DNA from: Paenibacillus sophorae
GTDB taxonomy: Bacteria > Bacillota > Bacilli > Paenibacillales > Paenibacillaceae
Direction of reading: 5' to 3'
DNA length: 64,000 nt
Assembly: GCF_018966525.1 (NCBI RefSeq)
Contig: NZ_CP076607.1
Coordinates: forward strand, 4,774,001-4,838,000
Shown: positions 8,442 through 17,458 of the stretch, one piece after another
Numbering within the stretch: the first letter of the stretch is position 1
How the letters are laid out: each line of letters opens with the position of its first letter
Made by a program: the position numbers and the translations under genes
Notes under the pieces: model-generated
What the model was told of the DNA's origin: nothing
Database searches by the model: none
Seen by the model: the letters and a program-made list of their open reading frames with translations, nothing else

Positions 8442-8490
8442 AAAAAAAGCCGCTTCATCTTCCGAAGAATATCGGACGGTGGAAGCAGCT
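8442..8490 (-). terminator. Terminator of pflA
   Basis: AGCTGCTTC and GAAGCGGCT pair across a loop that itself holds a TCCGA/TCGGA helix. Seven T follow on the minus strand. It ends the pflB-pflA unit. Confidence 0.8.
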
Positions 8491-8581
8491 TTTATTGTGC
8501 TCGGATGAATGACTCTCATTCGTTATTAATAATCGGAACCTCGCTCCGGAATCCCGATTTATATTCAGTAATGAAATAATT

Positions 8582-9319
8582 TTATACAAGAGCTGTCTGC
8601 TTGCGGCCTTCCTCGATAAGCTGGTAAGCTCGCTGCACTTCTTCATCGGAAGGACTTGGCACACCTTCAAGTTCGTAAGGCTTGCCAAGCATTTCCCACT
8701 TGTAGACCCCCATTTGATGATACGGCAAAATCTCGAACTTCTCTACACCATTCAACGTTCCGATAAAGCGTCCCAGATTAAGCAGATCTTCTTCCTTGTC
8801 ATGAATTCCAGGTACATAGACAAGACGAACCCACATCTTGCGTCCATGATCCGATAACCAACGAGCCAACTTTAATGTACGCTCATTCGACTTACCAGTC
8901 AGCTTGAGATGAGCCTCCTCATCGATATGCTTGAGATCCAGAAGCACAAGATCCGTTACGTTTAGGAGATCCGTAATTTTATCTCCTTCGTTATATCCAT
9001 TGGAATCCAGAGTCGTATGCAGATTCCAACGTTTCTTCACCTCGGTGAACAGCTGCTCCACGAACTTTGCCTGAAGCGTCGGTTCTCCGCCGGATACGGT
9101 CAATCCACCACCGGAGGTACGGTAATAATTTAGGTAAGGTTCGATTTCCTTAAGAATCTCTTCCACAGTTACTTCTCTGCCCTCATCTAAAGCCCACGTA
9201 TCCGGGTTGTGGCAGTATTGACATTTCATTAAACACCCCTGCATAAATAAAATGAAACGGATACCAGGCCCGTCTACGGTTCCGAAGGTTTCCAGAGAGT
9301 GGATACGGCCTTTAATCAT
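8582..9319 (-). CDS. pflA: Pyruvate formate-lyase activating enzyme (radical SAM)
   Basis: A 245-aa radical SAM enzyme. It uses a [4Fe-4S] cluster and S-adenosylmethionine to place the glycyl radical on PflB under anaerobic conditions. The cluster motif CLMKCQYC is at about residues 29-36. The SAM-binding GGEPTLQ region and the C-terminal PYHQMG motif of PflA enzymes are also present. The ATG is preceded by AAAGGA. It lies 150 nt downstream of pflB, separated by a strong hairpin. The same order, pflB then pflA, is standard. Confidence 0.95.
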   Translation of the reverse strand: MIKGRIHSLETFGTVDGPGIRFILFMQGCLMKCQYCHNPDTWALDEGREVTVEEILKEIEPYLNYYRTSGGGLTVSGGEPTLQAKFVEQLFTEVKKRWNLHTTLDSNGYNEGDKITDLLNVTDLVLLDLKHIDEEAHLKLTGKSNERTLKLARWLSDHGRKMWVRLVYVPGIHDKEEDLLNLGRFIGTLNGVEKFEILPYHQMGVYKWEMLGKPYELEGVPSPSDEEVQRAYQLIEEGRKQTALV

Positions 9320-9393
9320 AGGAGGTCATCCTTTCTTCACGACTGGCTATCAATCAAAAAACTTAAAATTTTAACAATATCAGCACAAGATTT

Positions 9394-9418
9394 TACCGCC
9401 CTTGATCCAAGGGCGGTA
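9394..9418 (-). terminator. Perfect 11-bp hairpin between pflB and pflA
   Basis: TACCGCCCTTG and CAAGGGCGGTA form an uninterrupted stem with a 3-nt loop. On the minus strand it is followed by AAAATCTTG, not a T-run. It may be a partial attenuator or an mRNA-stabilising or processing element that sets the pflB:pflA ratio. Confidence 0.5.
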
Positions 9419-9468
9419 TCACCTTGCTTGTTACAGCATATTTTAAAGTTTAATACATCTTAGGCAAC

Positions 9469-11730
9469 TTACATCGAACCGTGGAAAGTACGGTTAATAA
9501 CATCAAGTTGTTGTTCACGAGTCAGCTTGATGAAGTTAACGGCATAACCGGATACGCGGATGGTGAGTTGCGGGTAGTTCTCAGGATGTTCCATAGCGTC
9601 CATCAGTTGTTCGCGGTTAAATACGTTAACGTTCAGGTGATGGCCTTTGCTGTGGAAATATCCGTCCATCATGGATACCAGGTTCGATTTACGTCCCTCT
9701 TCATCTTTACCCAGTGCCTTAGGTACGATCGAGAAGGTATTGGAAATACCGTCAAGGCTGTCTTCATAAGGCAGTTTAGCTACGGAACTCAGGGAAGCAA
9801 GAGCACCCTTCTTGTCGCGTCCGTGCATTGGGTTAGCACCCGGTGCGAAAGGTTCGCCTTTTTTACGTCCGTCAGGCGTAGTACCCGTTTTCTTGCCGTA
9901 TACAACGTTCGAAGTAATCGTCAGAATCGATTGAGTCGGCAGGGAATCACGATAAGTTTGATGTTTGCGAATCATGTTCATGAAGGATTCAACCAGTTCA
10001 ACTGCGATGCTGTCAACCGCATCGTCGTTGTTGCCGTAGCAAGGGAATTCGCCTTCGATTTCGAAGTCAATAGCGATACCTTGTTCATTGCGGATTGGTT
10101 TAACCTTGGCGTATTTAATAGCGCTCAAGGAGTCGGCAGCAACCGACAGACCAGCGATACCGCAAGCCATCGTACGCAGAATGTCGCGGTCATGCAACGC
10201 CATTTCGATACGTTCGTAGGAGTATTTGTCATGCATATAATGGATAACGTTCAGCGTATTGACATAAGTCTTTGCAAGCCATTCCATCATCGGTTTGAAG
10301 CGTTTCATAACTTCATTGTAGTCCAGAACTTCGGAAGTAACACGCGGGAATTCAGGTCCTACTTGAGCGCCGGACTTTTCATCCACACCACCGTTGATTG
10401 CATACAGCAGAGCTTTTGCCAGGTTAGCGCGAGCGCCGAAGAACTGCATTTGTTTACCGATGCGCATTGCGGATACGCAGCAAGCAATACCATAGTCATC
10501 GCCGTAAATCGGACGCATCAGATCATCATTTTCGTATTGAATCGAGCTGGTCTCGATGGATACTTTGGCGCAATATTTCTTGAATCCTTCAGGAAGCTTC
10601 TCGGACCACAGAACAGTCAGGTTTGGTTCCGGAGCCGGTCCCAGGTTGTACAGTGTATGCAGGAAGCGGAAGCTGTTCTTAGTGACGCGAGTTCTGCCGT
10701 CAACGGACATGCCGCCAATGGATTCCGTAACCCAAGTTGGGTCACCGGAGAACAGATCGTTGTATTCAGGCGTACGCAGGAATTTAACGATACGCAGTTT
10801 CATAACGAAATGATCAACCAGTTCTTGAGCTGTTTCTTCAGTCAGTGTACCTTCTTCAACGTCACGTTGCACGTAGATATCCAGGAAGGAGGATACACGG
10901 CCCAAAGACATAGCCGCACCATTTTGTTCCTTGATGGCAGCCAAGTAGCCGAAGTATACCCATTGGAAAGCTTCTTTGGCGTTGTTCGCAGGTTTGGAAA
11001 TATCAAATCCGTGCGCGGCAGCCATTTCTTTCAGTTCACTCAGAGCGCGGATTTGCTCCGACAGCTCTTCGCGGAGACGAATGACACTTTCGCTCATGGA
11101 ATCCACTTCAAGGTTAAGTTGTTCTTGTTTCTTTTCCTTGATTAGGAAGTCAATACCGTACAGAGCAACGCGGCGGTAATCACCAATGATACGGCCACGA
11201 CCGTAAGCATCCGGAAGACCCGTGATGATACCTGCTTTACGCACAGCTCTCATGTCAGATGTATATGCATCAAATACGCCTTGGTTGTGCGTTTTGCGGA
11301 TATTCGTAAACATGTCGACAATGCTGCTCGGAAGTTCGAAGCCGTATGCTTTAGTAGCATCGATCATCATCTTGATACCGCCGAACGGTTGGATCGAACG
11401 TTTGAAAGGCGCGTCCGTTTGAACGCCTACAATTTGTTCCTTGTCCTTGTCGATGTAGCCAGGTTTGTGAGAAGTGATGGTGGAAACCGTGTTAAGATCA
11501 ATATCCCACACGCCGCCTCTTTCTCTTTCTTCCTTGCTCAATTGGGAAATAATTTTCCACAATTCGTTAGTGTTGCTAGTTGGACCTACGAGGAACTGTT
11601 CGTTGCCTTCATAAGGTTTGATATTCTTGTCAATGAAATCATTGACATTAACCTTCTTAGACCATTTGCCACTTACAAAATTGCGCCACCCCGACTTAAT
11701 CTCTTGTACTTCTCTTTCAATCACCGACAT
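9469..11730 (-). CDS. pflB: Formate C-acetyltransferase (pyruvate formate-lyase)
   Basis: A 753-aa cytoplasmic glycyl-radical enzyme converting pyruvate and CoA to acetyl-CoA and formate during fermentation. The paired active-site cysteines are in IACCVSAM. The glycyl-radical site RVSGYAVNF is about 20 residues from the end. GGAGGG precedes the ATG. Between this gene and adhE lie two Fnr-like palindromes forming a larger symmetric array, consistent with induction without oxygen. The acetyl-CoA produced would feed AdhE, the next gene upstream. Confidence 0.97.
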   Translation of the reverse strand: MSVIEREVQEIKSGWRNFVSGKWSKKVNVNDFIDKNIKPYEGNEQFLVGPTSNTNELWKIISQLSKEERERGGVWDIDLNTVSTITSHKPGYIDKDKEQIVGVQTDAPFKRSIQPFGGIKMMIDATKAYGFELPSSIVDMFTNIRKTHNQGVFDAYTSDMRAVRKAGIITGLPDAYGRGRIIGDYRRVALYGIDFLIKEKKQEQLNLEVDSMSESVIRLREELSEQIRALSELKEMAAAHGFDISKPANNAKEAFQWVYFGYLAAIKEQNGAAMSLGRVSSFLDIYVQRDVEEGTLTEETAQELVDHFVMKLRIVKFLRTPEYNDLFSGDPTWVTESIGGMSVDGRTRVTKNSFRFLHTLYNLGPAPEPNLTVLWSEKLPEGFKKYCAKVSIETSSIQYENDDLMRPIYGDDYGIACCVSAMRIGKQMQFFGARANLAKALLYAINGGVDEKSGAQVGPEFPRVTSEVLDYNEVMKRFKPMMEWLAKTYVNTLNVIHYMHDKYSYERIEMALHDRDILRTMACGIAGLSVAADSLSAIKYAKVKPIRNEQGIAIDFEIEGEFPCYGNNDDAVDSIAVELVESFMNMIRKHQTYRDSLPTQSILTITSNVVYGKKTGTTPDGRKKGEPFAPGANPMHGRDKKGALASLSSVAKLPYEDSLDGISNTFSIVPKALGKDEEGRKSNLVSMMDGYFHSKGHHLNVNVFNREQLMDAMEHPENYPQLTIRVSGYAVNFIKLTREQQLDVINRTFHGSM

Positions 11731-11892
11731 GCTAATCCCTCCATATATTTATATGATTTGTAGAGATCGCGGGCTTGAAGGTTAATCCCGTGTCTCGTGA
11801 TCCCATGCTGCTATTTGTAACAAAATTCACATTTGATGTTCAATAACTGGGATCTTATATAAACATCTTAGTTTACTTTCCCGAAGAAAACT

Positions 11893-11906
11893 GTGACAAA
11901 TATCAC
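11893..11906. promoter_or_regulatory. Fnr-like palindrome 1 upstream of pflB
   Basis: The bases are GTGA-CAAATA-TCAC, with T before and C after. This matches the Bacillus Fnr consensus TGTGA-N6-TCACA except at one end. It is 163-176 nt upstream of the pflB start. A TAAGAT at 11865-11870 would place a transcription start near -41.5 from its centre, but other -10 candidates exist. Confidence 0.7.
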
Positions 11907-11923
11907 CATATAGCATCTTTTTG

Positions 11924-11937
11924 GTGATATTTGTCAC
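11924..11937. promoter_or_regulatory. Fnr-like palindrome 2 upstream of pflB
   Basis: The bases are GTGA-TATTTG-TCAC, centred 31 bp from palindrome 1. The extended sites are exact inverted copies of each other over 15 bp (11893-11907 and 11923-11937). Confidence 0.65.
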
Positions 11938-12013
11938 TTTAACCTCAATCCCAGTTTGAACTGTCAATGAGCTTGTTTCTTTATATATTTTAACCCTGAT
12001 TTAGACCTAATAA

Positions 12014-14635
12014 TTAGTTGTCAAATCTGCCGTAGAAGGCATTCCGGTATACGTCGGCAAGTTCGCTTACCAGCGGAAGCTTCGGATTGGCAGTTGTACA
12101 TTGGTCTTCGAATGCGCGGTCTGCCAGGTAGTCTACGCGGGATTCGAAATCCTTCGGATCGAAGCCCAGTTGTTGGAACGATTCTTCGATACCCAGTTTT
12201 TTGTTCATATCGCGAATTGCGTTGATCAGGCTATTGACGCCTTCTTCCGTCGTGCGAGCCGGCAGTCCCAGAATACGGGCGATTTCAGCATAGCGCTCGT
12301 CAGCCACAAAGTGGGAATATTTCGGGAACGCAGCAAACTTCGAAGGTTTCTTCGCATTGTAACGAATAACGTGCGGCATCAGGATGGCATTGGTGCGTCC
12401 ATGAGCCGTGTGGTATTGACCGCCCCATTTATGCGCCAAGCTGTGGTTGATGCCCAGGAACGCGTTGGCGAATGCCATACCGGCCAGCGTCGATGCGTTG
12501 TGCATTTTCTCGCGGGCAAGCTTGTCGGCTTCCAGAGCGGATTTCTCCAGGTATTGGAATACCAGTTGGATAGCTTTGATAGCCAGACCGTCGGAGTAGT
12601 CGCTCGCCATAACGGATACATACGCTTCGATGGCATGCGTCAGTACGTCCATACCTGTATCGGCAACGGCAGTCTTCGGCAGGCTGTATACGAATTCCGG
12701 ATCGATGATGGCTACGTCAGGAGTAAGCTCATAATCGGCCAGCGGATATTTCGTGTTGTTGCCAGAAGTTTTGTCGGTAATAACCGCGAAGGAGGTTACT
12801 TCCGAACCCGTACCCGAAGTTGTCGGAATTGCAACGAATTTAGCTTTATTACCCAGTTTCGGGAATTTGTAAACCCGTTTACGGATATCCAAGAATTTTT
12901 GTTTCAAGCCTTCGAAGTCAGCATCCGGATGTTCGTAGAACAGCCACATTCCCTTAGCAGCGTCCATTGGGGAACCGCCGCCTAGAGCGATGATGCAGTC
13001 AGGCTGGAATCTGTTCATCATAGCCGTGCCTTTTTCCACCGTAGTTGTCGACGGATCCGGTTCAACTTCCGAGAATACTTCGATCGCTACAGGAGTTTGG
13101 CGTTGACGCAGATAGTGTTCTACTCTTTCCACGTAGCCGAGTTTAACCATCACCGGGTCGGTGATAATTGCAACACGAGTGATTTCAGGCATTTTGGCCA
13201 GGTACTGAGTTGCACCTTTTTCGAAGTAAATTTTATCCGGTACTTTAAACCATTGCATATTCACGGTACGACGATTCACCCTTTTCACGTTGATCAAGTT
13301 AATGGCAGTAACGTTTTGGGATACCGAGTTACGTCCGTACGATCCGCAGCCCAGAGTCAGCGAAGGGATGTTCGTGTTATAGAGGTCGCCGATCGCGCCA
13401 TGAGTCGAAGGCGAGTTGACGAGAATACGTCCGGTTTGCAGACGGTTCGAGAACTTCATGATTACTTCTTCGTTGTTGGAGTGGATAGCAGAGCTGTGGC
13501 CCAGACCGCCGAACTCAACAACTTGTGCCGCACGTTCGATACCTTGATCGGCATTCTTAACTTTATAGCAAGCCAGAACCGGGCTCAGCTTTTCAGCGGA
13601 CAACGGGTATTTAGTACCTACGCCTTCCAGTTCGGCGATCAGGATTTTGGTGCCTGCAGGAACTTGAATTCCGCACATTTCGGCGATTTTCACAGCGGAT
13701 TGACCGACGATTACCGGGTTAACCGCGCATTTTTCCACGTTCATTGCGCCGTTGGTCAGCTTGGCAGCTTCTTCTTTGTTAACAAAGTAACAGCCGTTGG
13801 CGATCAATTTCTTCTTCACTTGGTCGAAAATCGGCTCTTCGATGATGATAGCCTGCTCGGATGCACAGATCATGCCGTTGTCAAAAGTTTTGGAAAGAAT
13901 GATGTCATTAACCGCTTGATCGATATTAGCGCTCTTCTCAATGAAGGCAGGCACGTTACCAGGGCCTACGCCAAGAGCCGGTTTGCCGCAGCTGTATGCC
14001 GCTTTAACCATTGCGGATCCGCCTGTTGCCAGGATCAGAGCCACGCCGTCGTTGTTCATCAATGCGTTGGTTTTGTCCATGGTCGGTTGCTCGATCCATT
14101 GGATGCAGTTCTCAGGAGCGCCTGCTTTTACTGCTGCGTCATGCAAAATTTTTGCTGCTGCGGCACTACAAGCTTGCGCGGACGGGTGGAAACCGAATAT
14201 AATAGGATTACGCGTCTTAATGGAAATCAACGCTTTAAACATCGTGGTGGATGTTGGGTTGGTTACCGGAGTGATGCCCATTACGATGCCGACCGGCTCA
14301 GCAATCTTTTGGAAGCTGTCGTAAACATTATCTTCAATTACGCCTACTGTTTTGTCATACTTGATTCCGTGCCAGATATATTCCGTTGCGAAAATGTTCT
14401 TCGTGATTTTGTCTTCATAAACACCACGGCCTGTTTCTTCAACAGCCAATTTTGCCAGGTACATGTGTTTGTCCAAACCGGCCAGCGCCATAGCATGAAC
14501 GATTTTGTCAACTTGTTCCTGATCGAGAGCCATGAATGCTTCTTGAGCTTTCTTCGCTTTATCCACCAGAGTCTGAATATATTCTTCAGCGGTTGGTTGT
14601 TGCACTTGGGCGGCTACTTCATTCTTAACTGCCAT
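12014..14635 (-). CDS. adhE: Bifunctional acetaldehyde-CoA/alcohol dehydrogenase
   Basis: An 873-aa fusion that reduces acetyl-CoA to acetaldehyde and then ethanol, reoxidising two NADH in anaerobic growth. The N-terminal aldehyde dehydrogenase half (about residues 1-440) has the catalytic cysteine in DNGMICASEQ. The C-terminal iron-dependent alcohol dehydrogenase half (about 455-865) shows GGGSPMDAAKG for NAD binding and the iron ligands in NHSLAHKWGG and HGRTNA. AGGAGG precedes the ATG. It precedes pflB in the transcription direction but has its own promoter with an Fnr/Rex-like site. Such AdhE proteins form spirosome filaments. Confidence 0.97.
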   Translation of the reverse strand: MAVKNEVAAQVQQPTAEEYIQTLVDKAKKAQEAFMALDQEQVDKIVHAMALAGLDKHMYLAKLAVEETGRGVYEDKITKNIFATEYIWHGIKYDKTVGVIEDNVYDSFQKIAEPVGIVMGITPVTNPTSTTMFKALISIKTRNPIIFGFHPSAQACSAAAAKILHDAAVKAGAPENCIQWIEQPTMDKTNALMNNDGVALILATGGSAMVKAAYSCGKPALGVGPGNVPAFIEKSANIDQAVNDIILSKTFDNGMICASEQAIIIEEPIFDQVKKKLIANGCYFVNKEEAAKLTNGAMNVEKCAVNPVIVGQSAVKIAEMCGIQVPAGTKILIAELEGVGTKYPLSAEKLSPVLACYKVKNADQGIERAAQVVEFGGLGHSSAIHSNNEEVIMKFSNRLQTGRILVNSPSTHGAIGDLYNTNIPSLTLGCGSYGRNSVSQNVTAINLINVKRVNRRTVNMQWFKVPDKIYFEKGATQYLAKMPEITRVAIITDPVMVKLGYVERVEHYLRQRQTPVAIEVFSEVEPDPSTTTVEKGTAMMNRFQPDCIIALGGGSPMDAAKGMWLFYEHPDADFEGLKQKFLDIRKRVYKFPKLGNKAKFVAIPTTSGTGSEVTSFAVITDKTSGNNTKYPLADYELTPDVAIIDPEFVYSLPKTAVADTGMDVLTHAIEAYVSVMASDYSDGLAIKAIQLVFQYLEKSALEADKLAREKMHNASTLAGMAFANAFLGINHSLAHKWGGQYHTAHGRTNAILMPHVIRYNAKKPSKFAAFPKYSHFVADERYAEIARILGLPARTTEEGVNSLINAIRDMNKKLGIEESFQQLGFDPKDFESRVDYLADRAFEDQCTTANPKLPLVSELADVYRNAFYGRFDN

Positions 14636-14684
14636 TTCCCTCGTCCTCCTGTCAATTTGTGTGTTGTTCTTCTCTACAAAATTG

Positions 14685-14727
14685 ATAATATCACATCATG
14701 TGCAACTTGTATAGTGAAATCTTTCAC
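14685..14727 (-). promoter_or_regulatory. adhE promoter with an Fnr- or Rex-like site at -41.5
   Basis: On the minus strand TATTAT (14685-14690) is a good -10, giving a start near 14679. The palindrome GTGA-AATCTT-TCAC (14714-14727) is centred 41.5 nt upstream, the class II activator position. Read wider it is TAGTGAA-N4-TTCACAA, one base from the Rex consensus TTGTGAA-N4-TTCACAA. The regulator is therefore ambiguous: Fnr activation, Rex repression, or both. Confidence 0.7.
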
Positions 14728-14950
14728 AAAGTACAAAAATTTTTTTCTTCTATTATAAAACCGCTTACACTAAAGAACTTTATTAGGGCCATCCTTCCTA
14801 TATCTGCTTTTTTCTATGCTCATTACTCTCAGGATAACAATCGTTTTATAGAAGAAATCAATGCCTTTATCCGGAAATTGCATAGGTTGTCGCTTGTTAG
14901 TAGAACTATCTATGCTATTATTCCTAATTTTAAATTAAAACTGAGGAATT

Positions 14951-15371
14951 CTAGAAAAAGAAGCATTCGTGCTCCAACACGCCACCGATCCGGGATGCTT
15001 CAAACCATTCTGGATAAAATCCCGTTAAAAATAACTTCTTCATATAGTATGTATCAATCGTCCACAAGTATAACGGAAAGGCACGCAGCTGTTCAACAAA
15101 CATGCTGCTCTGAATAATGGGATTCTGAATCATGCGGCCGGCTGCCGAGAAGCCACAGCATCCTCTCATATGAAAGAAAAGTAAATCACCGATTAGTTCC
15201 ACACATTGATTCACGAGATACCCAACCTAAATTAACGCACTCCGTAAAAAAATCACTGAGCGATATTATGCCGCGTGCAGCCAAATTCGAAATGCTATTT
15301 CTATATGAAAAAGCATGGGCGTAAACGTATAGGTCTCCCAATTTGAATGGAACGCGTTCAGCATTCATCAT
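14951..15371 (-). pseudogene. Possible decayed gene in two frames
   Basis: Two overlapping minus-strand frames (15186-15371 and 14951-15214) have protein-like composition, including KLGDLYVYAHAFSYRN in the first and ELIGDLLFFHMRGCCGFSAA then ASRIGGVLEHE in the second. Neither has a ribosome site, and they are out of frame with each other, as expected for a frameshifted gene. I do not recognise the family. The rest of the 1-kb gap between adhE and fnr holds only regulatory sites. Confidence 0.25.
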
Positions 15372-15571
15372 AGACTCTATGCGTTAGTGTACATTGCCCT
15401 GACCAGGCGATGTCAGCTCTTAAAAAGTTGTGTCTTAAATCACATTCTACTTGCCTAAGGCTTAACCATGTTTTATATTAAGAAAAGCTATTTTCCCCCG
15501 TCTCGGGTAACGGATAACAGCGTTCATTGAAAAAACCTATTAGAAATCACACTAAAAATCACGCTTTTGAA

Positions 15572-15585
15572 GTGAAAATAATCAC
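15572..15585 (+). promoter_or_regulatory. Fnr-like palindrome upstream of fnr
   Basis: The bases are GTGA-AAATAA-TCAC. An extended -10 (TGTATAAT, 15644-15651) downstream suggests a transcription start near 15658, placing the site at about -80. That fits distal autoregulation of fnr, but the spacing is not a standard class II one. Confidence 0.6.
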
Positions 15586-15700
15586 AATGTTGAAAATTAG
15601 ACACTTTTTCCGTGATTTTTCCACCCACAATGAAGAATTTCATTGTATAATTAATTTAAAATTTATTGAAAAACTGAGGGAATAAAGGGGGATATCGATT

Positions 15701-16417
15701 ATGAAAGATCATACGAATGTTATCGAAGCCCACGGAAACACTAACTGTTTCTCCGAACAAAACTTTAACAGACTGCTGGTAACGATGAAGGAACGGTTAG
15801 TTCCGGAAGGCTCTCATTTATTCTGGGAAGGCGACTACTCGGATAAACTGTTTTATCTCAAACGCGGACGCGTCAAGCTCACCAAGTCCACGGATGAAGG
15901 CAAGGAACTCATACTTTATATGTATCAAGCTGGCGACATGGTCGGTCAAGCCGATCCTTTCTTCAGCACGAAGCACAGCTTCACCGCCGAAGTGATCGAG
16001 GAAAGCGAGGTCGGTGTGATTGAACACAAAGATCTGGAAATTCTGATCTGCCAGCACTGTGATTTTGCCATCGACTTTATGAAATGGATGGGCATTCATC
16101 ACCGCCTGACGCAGACTAAGTTCCGCGACCTGATGATGTACGGCAAACCGGGCGCGCTCTGCTCCACGCTGATACGTCTGAGCAACACCTACGGCGAGAA
16201 GAACGGCGACGCCATTCTGATTAACAAAAAAATTACGCATACCGACTTGTCCAACATGATTGGCGCGACACGCGAGAGTGTTAACCGCATGCTTAGCGAT
16301 CTGCGCAAAAAAGACGCCGTAGAATACGAGAACGGCATGATTGTTATAAAAAATATTGAGATGCTGCAGGACATTTGCCACTGTGAGCTGTGTCCTAACG
16401 AGATTTGCCGAATCTAA
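15701..16417 (+). CDS. fnr: Anaerobic transcriptional regulator Fnr
   Basis: A 238-aa Crp/Fnr-family activator. Residues of about 25-150 form the cyclic-nucleotide-like sensor domain. The winged-helix domain includes the recognition helix TRESVNRMLSDLRKKD. The C-terminus ends CHCELCPNEICRI and so has C-x2-C-x4-C, the arrangement that binds the oxygen-sensing [4Fe-4S] cluster in Bacillus subtilis Fnr together with an aspartate. Asp143 (FRDLMMYG) is a candidate for that residue. AGGGGG precedes the ATG. It is divergent from adhE and convergent with nirC. The surrounding genes carry GTGA-N6-TCAC sites, so it probably controls this island and itself. Confidence 0.93.
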   Translation: MKDHTNVIEAHGNTNCFSEQNFNRLLVTMKERLVPEGSHLFWEGDYSDKLFYLKRGRVKLTKSTDEGKELILYMYQAGDMVGQADPFFSTKHSFTAEVIEESEVGVIEHKDLEILICQHCDFAIDFMKWMGIHHRLTQTKFRDLMMYGKPGALCSTLIRLSNTYGEKNGDAILINKKITHTDLSNMIGATRESVNRMLSDLRKKDAVEYENGMIVIKNIEMLQDICHCELCPNEICRI

Positions 16418-16500
16418 CATCCCCACTATTTTACCCTATTCCTTCCTCAGTGAAACATAAATTGTTCGTGTTTTTTGACCCTTTGATTTTCGTGGTCAGG

Positions 16501-16524
16501 GCGCCCTGTTTGGGCGCTTTTTTT
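16501..16524 (+). terminator. Terminator of fnr
   Basis: GCGCCC-TGTTT-GGGCGC is followed by seven T residues. It is 84 nt after the fnr stop codon on the plus strand. Confidence 0.9.
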
Positions 16525-16566
16525 CTTCTGTTTCAGAAACAATATTTTCATATAGCTTTGCTCGGT

Positions 16567-16611
16567 AAAAAAATAAACGGCAAGCCTCCAATCACCCGGA
16601 GACTTGCCGTT
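16567..16611 (-). terminator. Terminator of the nirBDC operon
   Basis: AACGGCAAG and CTTGCCGTT pair, with a CTCC/GGAG extension, around a short loop. A TTTATTTTTTT tract follows on the minus strand. It ends transcription coming from nirC, back to back with the fnr terminator. Confidence 0.88.
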
Positions 16612-16631
16612 CTTTCTCATACACTTGAATC

Positions 16632-17423
16632 CTATTGCTTGCTGCGGACGGAACGGACGGGTGAAATAACCCAGTAAGCCATGCCGACGAATACGCCGCC
16701 GCCGATCATGTTGCCCAGCGTGACCGGGATCATGTTATGCAGCCAACCGGCCAAGCTGACGGTCTCCGGATGGTTCGGCAGCAGCAGCGCCACGCTCATC
16801 AGTGTCATGTTCGCCACACTGTGCTCGTAGCCGCTGGCGATGAAGGCAAGCAGGCACCACCAGATCAGCACCAGCTTGGCGCCTTCGCTCTTCACCCGGG
16901 ACGACATCCAGATCGCCAGACAGACCAGCCAGTTACACAGAATGCCGCGGAAGAACAATTCGGAAATAGGCAGGCTCATCTTTTTGGCTGCCGCTGCAAA
17001 GATTAGATGATCAGGGGAAGCGGCCTTGAAGAGTCCCGTTCCTTGCACCAGCCAGGCCAGCAGCAGCGCGCCGGCAAGGTTGCCTAGAAAGACGATAATC
17101 CAGTTCTTGATCGTATCCCACACGCTTGTTCTGCCTGCGAGGGTGCTGGCGGTAAAGAACATGTTATTTCCGGTAAACAGCTCCGAACCGGCAAAGATGA
17201 CCAGCGTCAGCGCGATGCCGAAGGTTGCTCCCATTACGAGCGGCTGGAAAGGCGACTTGGCCGCTGCCAGAGGCGCCCCCAAAGTAAAGATCAGGATGAT
17301 GCCGATACCGACATAAGCGCCGGCAAGCAGCGCCGCCAATGCATAACGCGGCAAGCTTTCATTCATTTTGTCGCGTTTGGCAACCGCCGCTTCAATAATA
17401 TTTTCCACACTTTGCGTAAACAT
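16632..17423 (-). CDS. nirC: Formate/nitrite transporter, probably nitrite channel NirC
   Basis: A 263-aa integral membrane protein of the FNT family (pentameric channels for nitrite, formate or hydrosulfide) with about six hydrophobic helices. Family hallmarks include GAYVGIGIILIF near the N-terminus, GSELFTGNNM, NWLVCLAIWM, and a late N-rich loop. Its position 36 nt after nirD in the same direction points to nitrite as substrate, supplying NirBD or exporting excess nitrite. FocA-type formate transport is the alternative, since pfl genes are close, but the operon membership favours NirC. Confidence 0.88.
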   Translation of the reverse strand: MFTQSVENIIEAAVAKRDKMNESLPRYALAALLAGAYVGIGIILIFTLGAPLAAAKSPFQPLVMGATFGIALTLVIFAGSELFTGNNMFFTASTLAGRTSVWDTIKNWIIVFLGNLAGALLLAWLVQGTGLFKAASPDHLIFAAAAKKMSLPISELFFRGILCNWLVCLAIWMSSRVKSEGAKLVLIWWCLLAFIASGYEHSVANMTLMSVALLLPNHPETVSLAGWLHNMIPVTLGNMIGGGVFVGMAYWVISPVRSVRSKQ

Positions 17424-17458
17424 GCCCCTAACACCCCATTATTTTCTCTATAATATCC

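Noticed and set aside
9481..11145. 554-codon plus-strand frame opposite pflB
   Set aside because: No start signal, and the glycyl-radical enzyme on the minus strand is unmistakable.
13097..14758. 553-codon plus-strand frame opposite adhE
   Set aside because: A codon-bias shadow of adhE. It runs across the adhE promoter and lacks a ribosome site.
14756..14769. Possible CcpA (cre) site near the adhE promoter
   Set aside because: TGTAAGCGGTTTTA (minus strand) matches the first half of the cre consensus, but the second half has too many mismatches to claim it.
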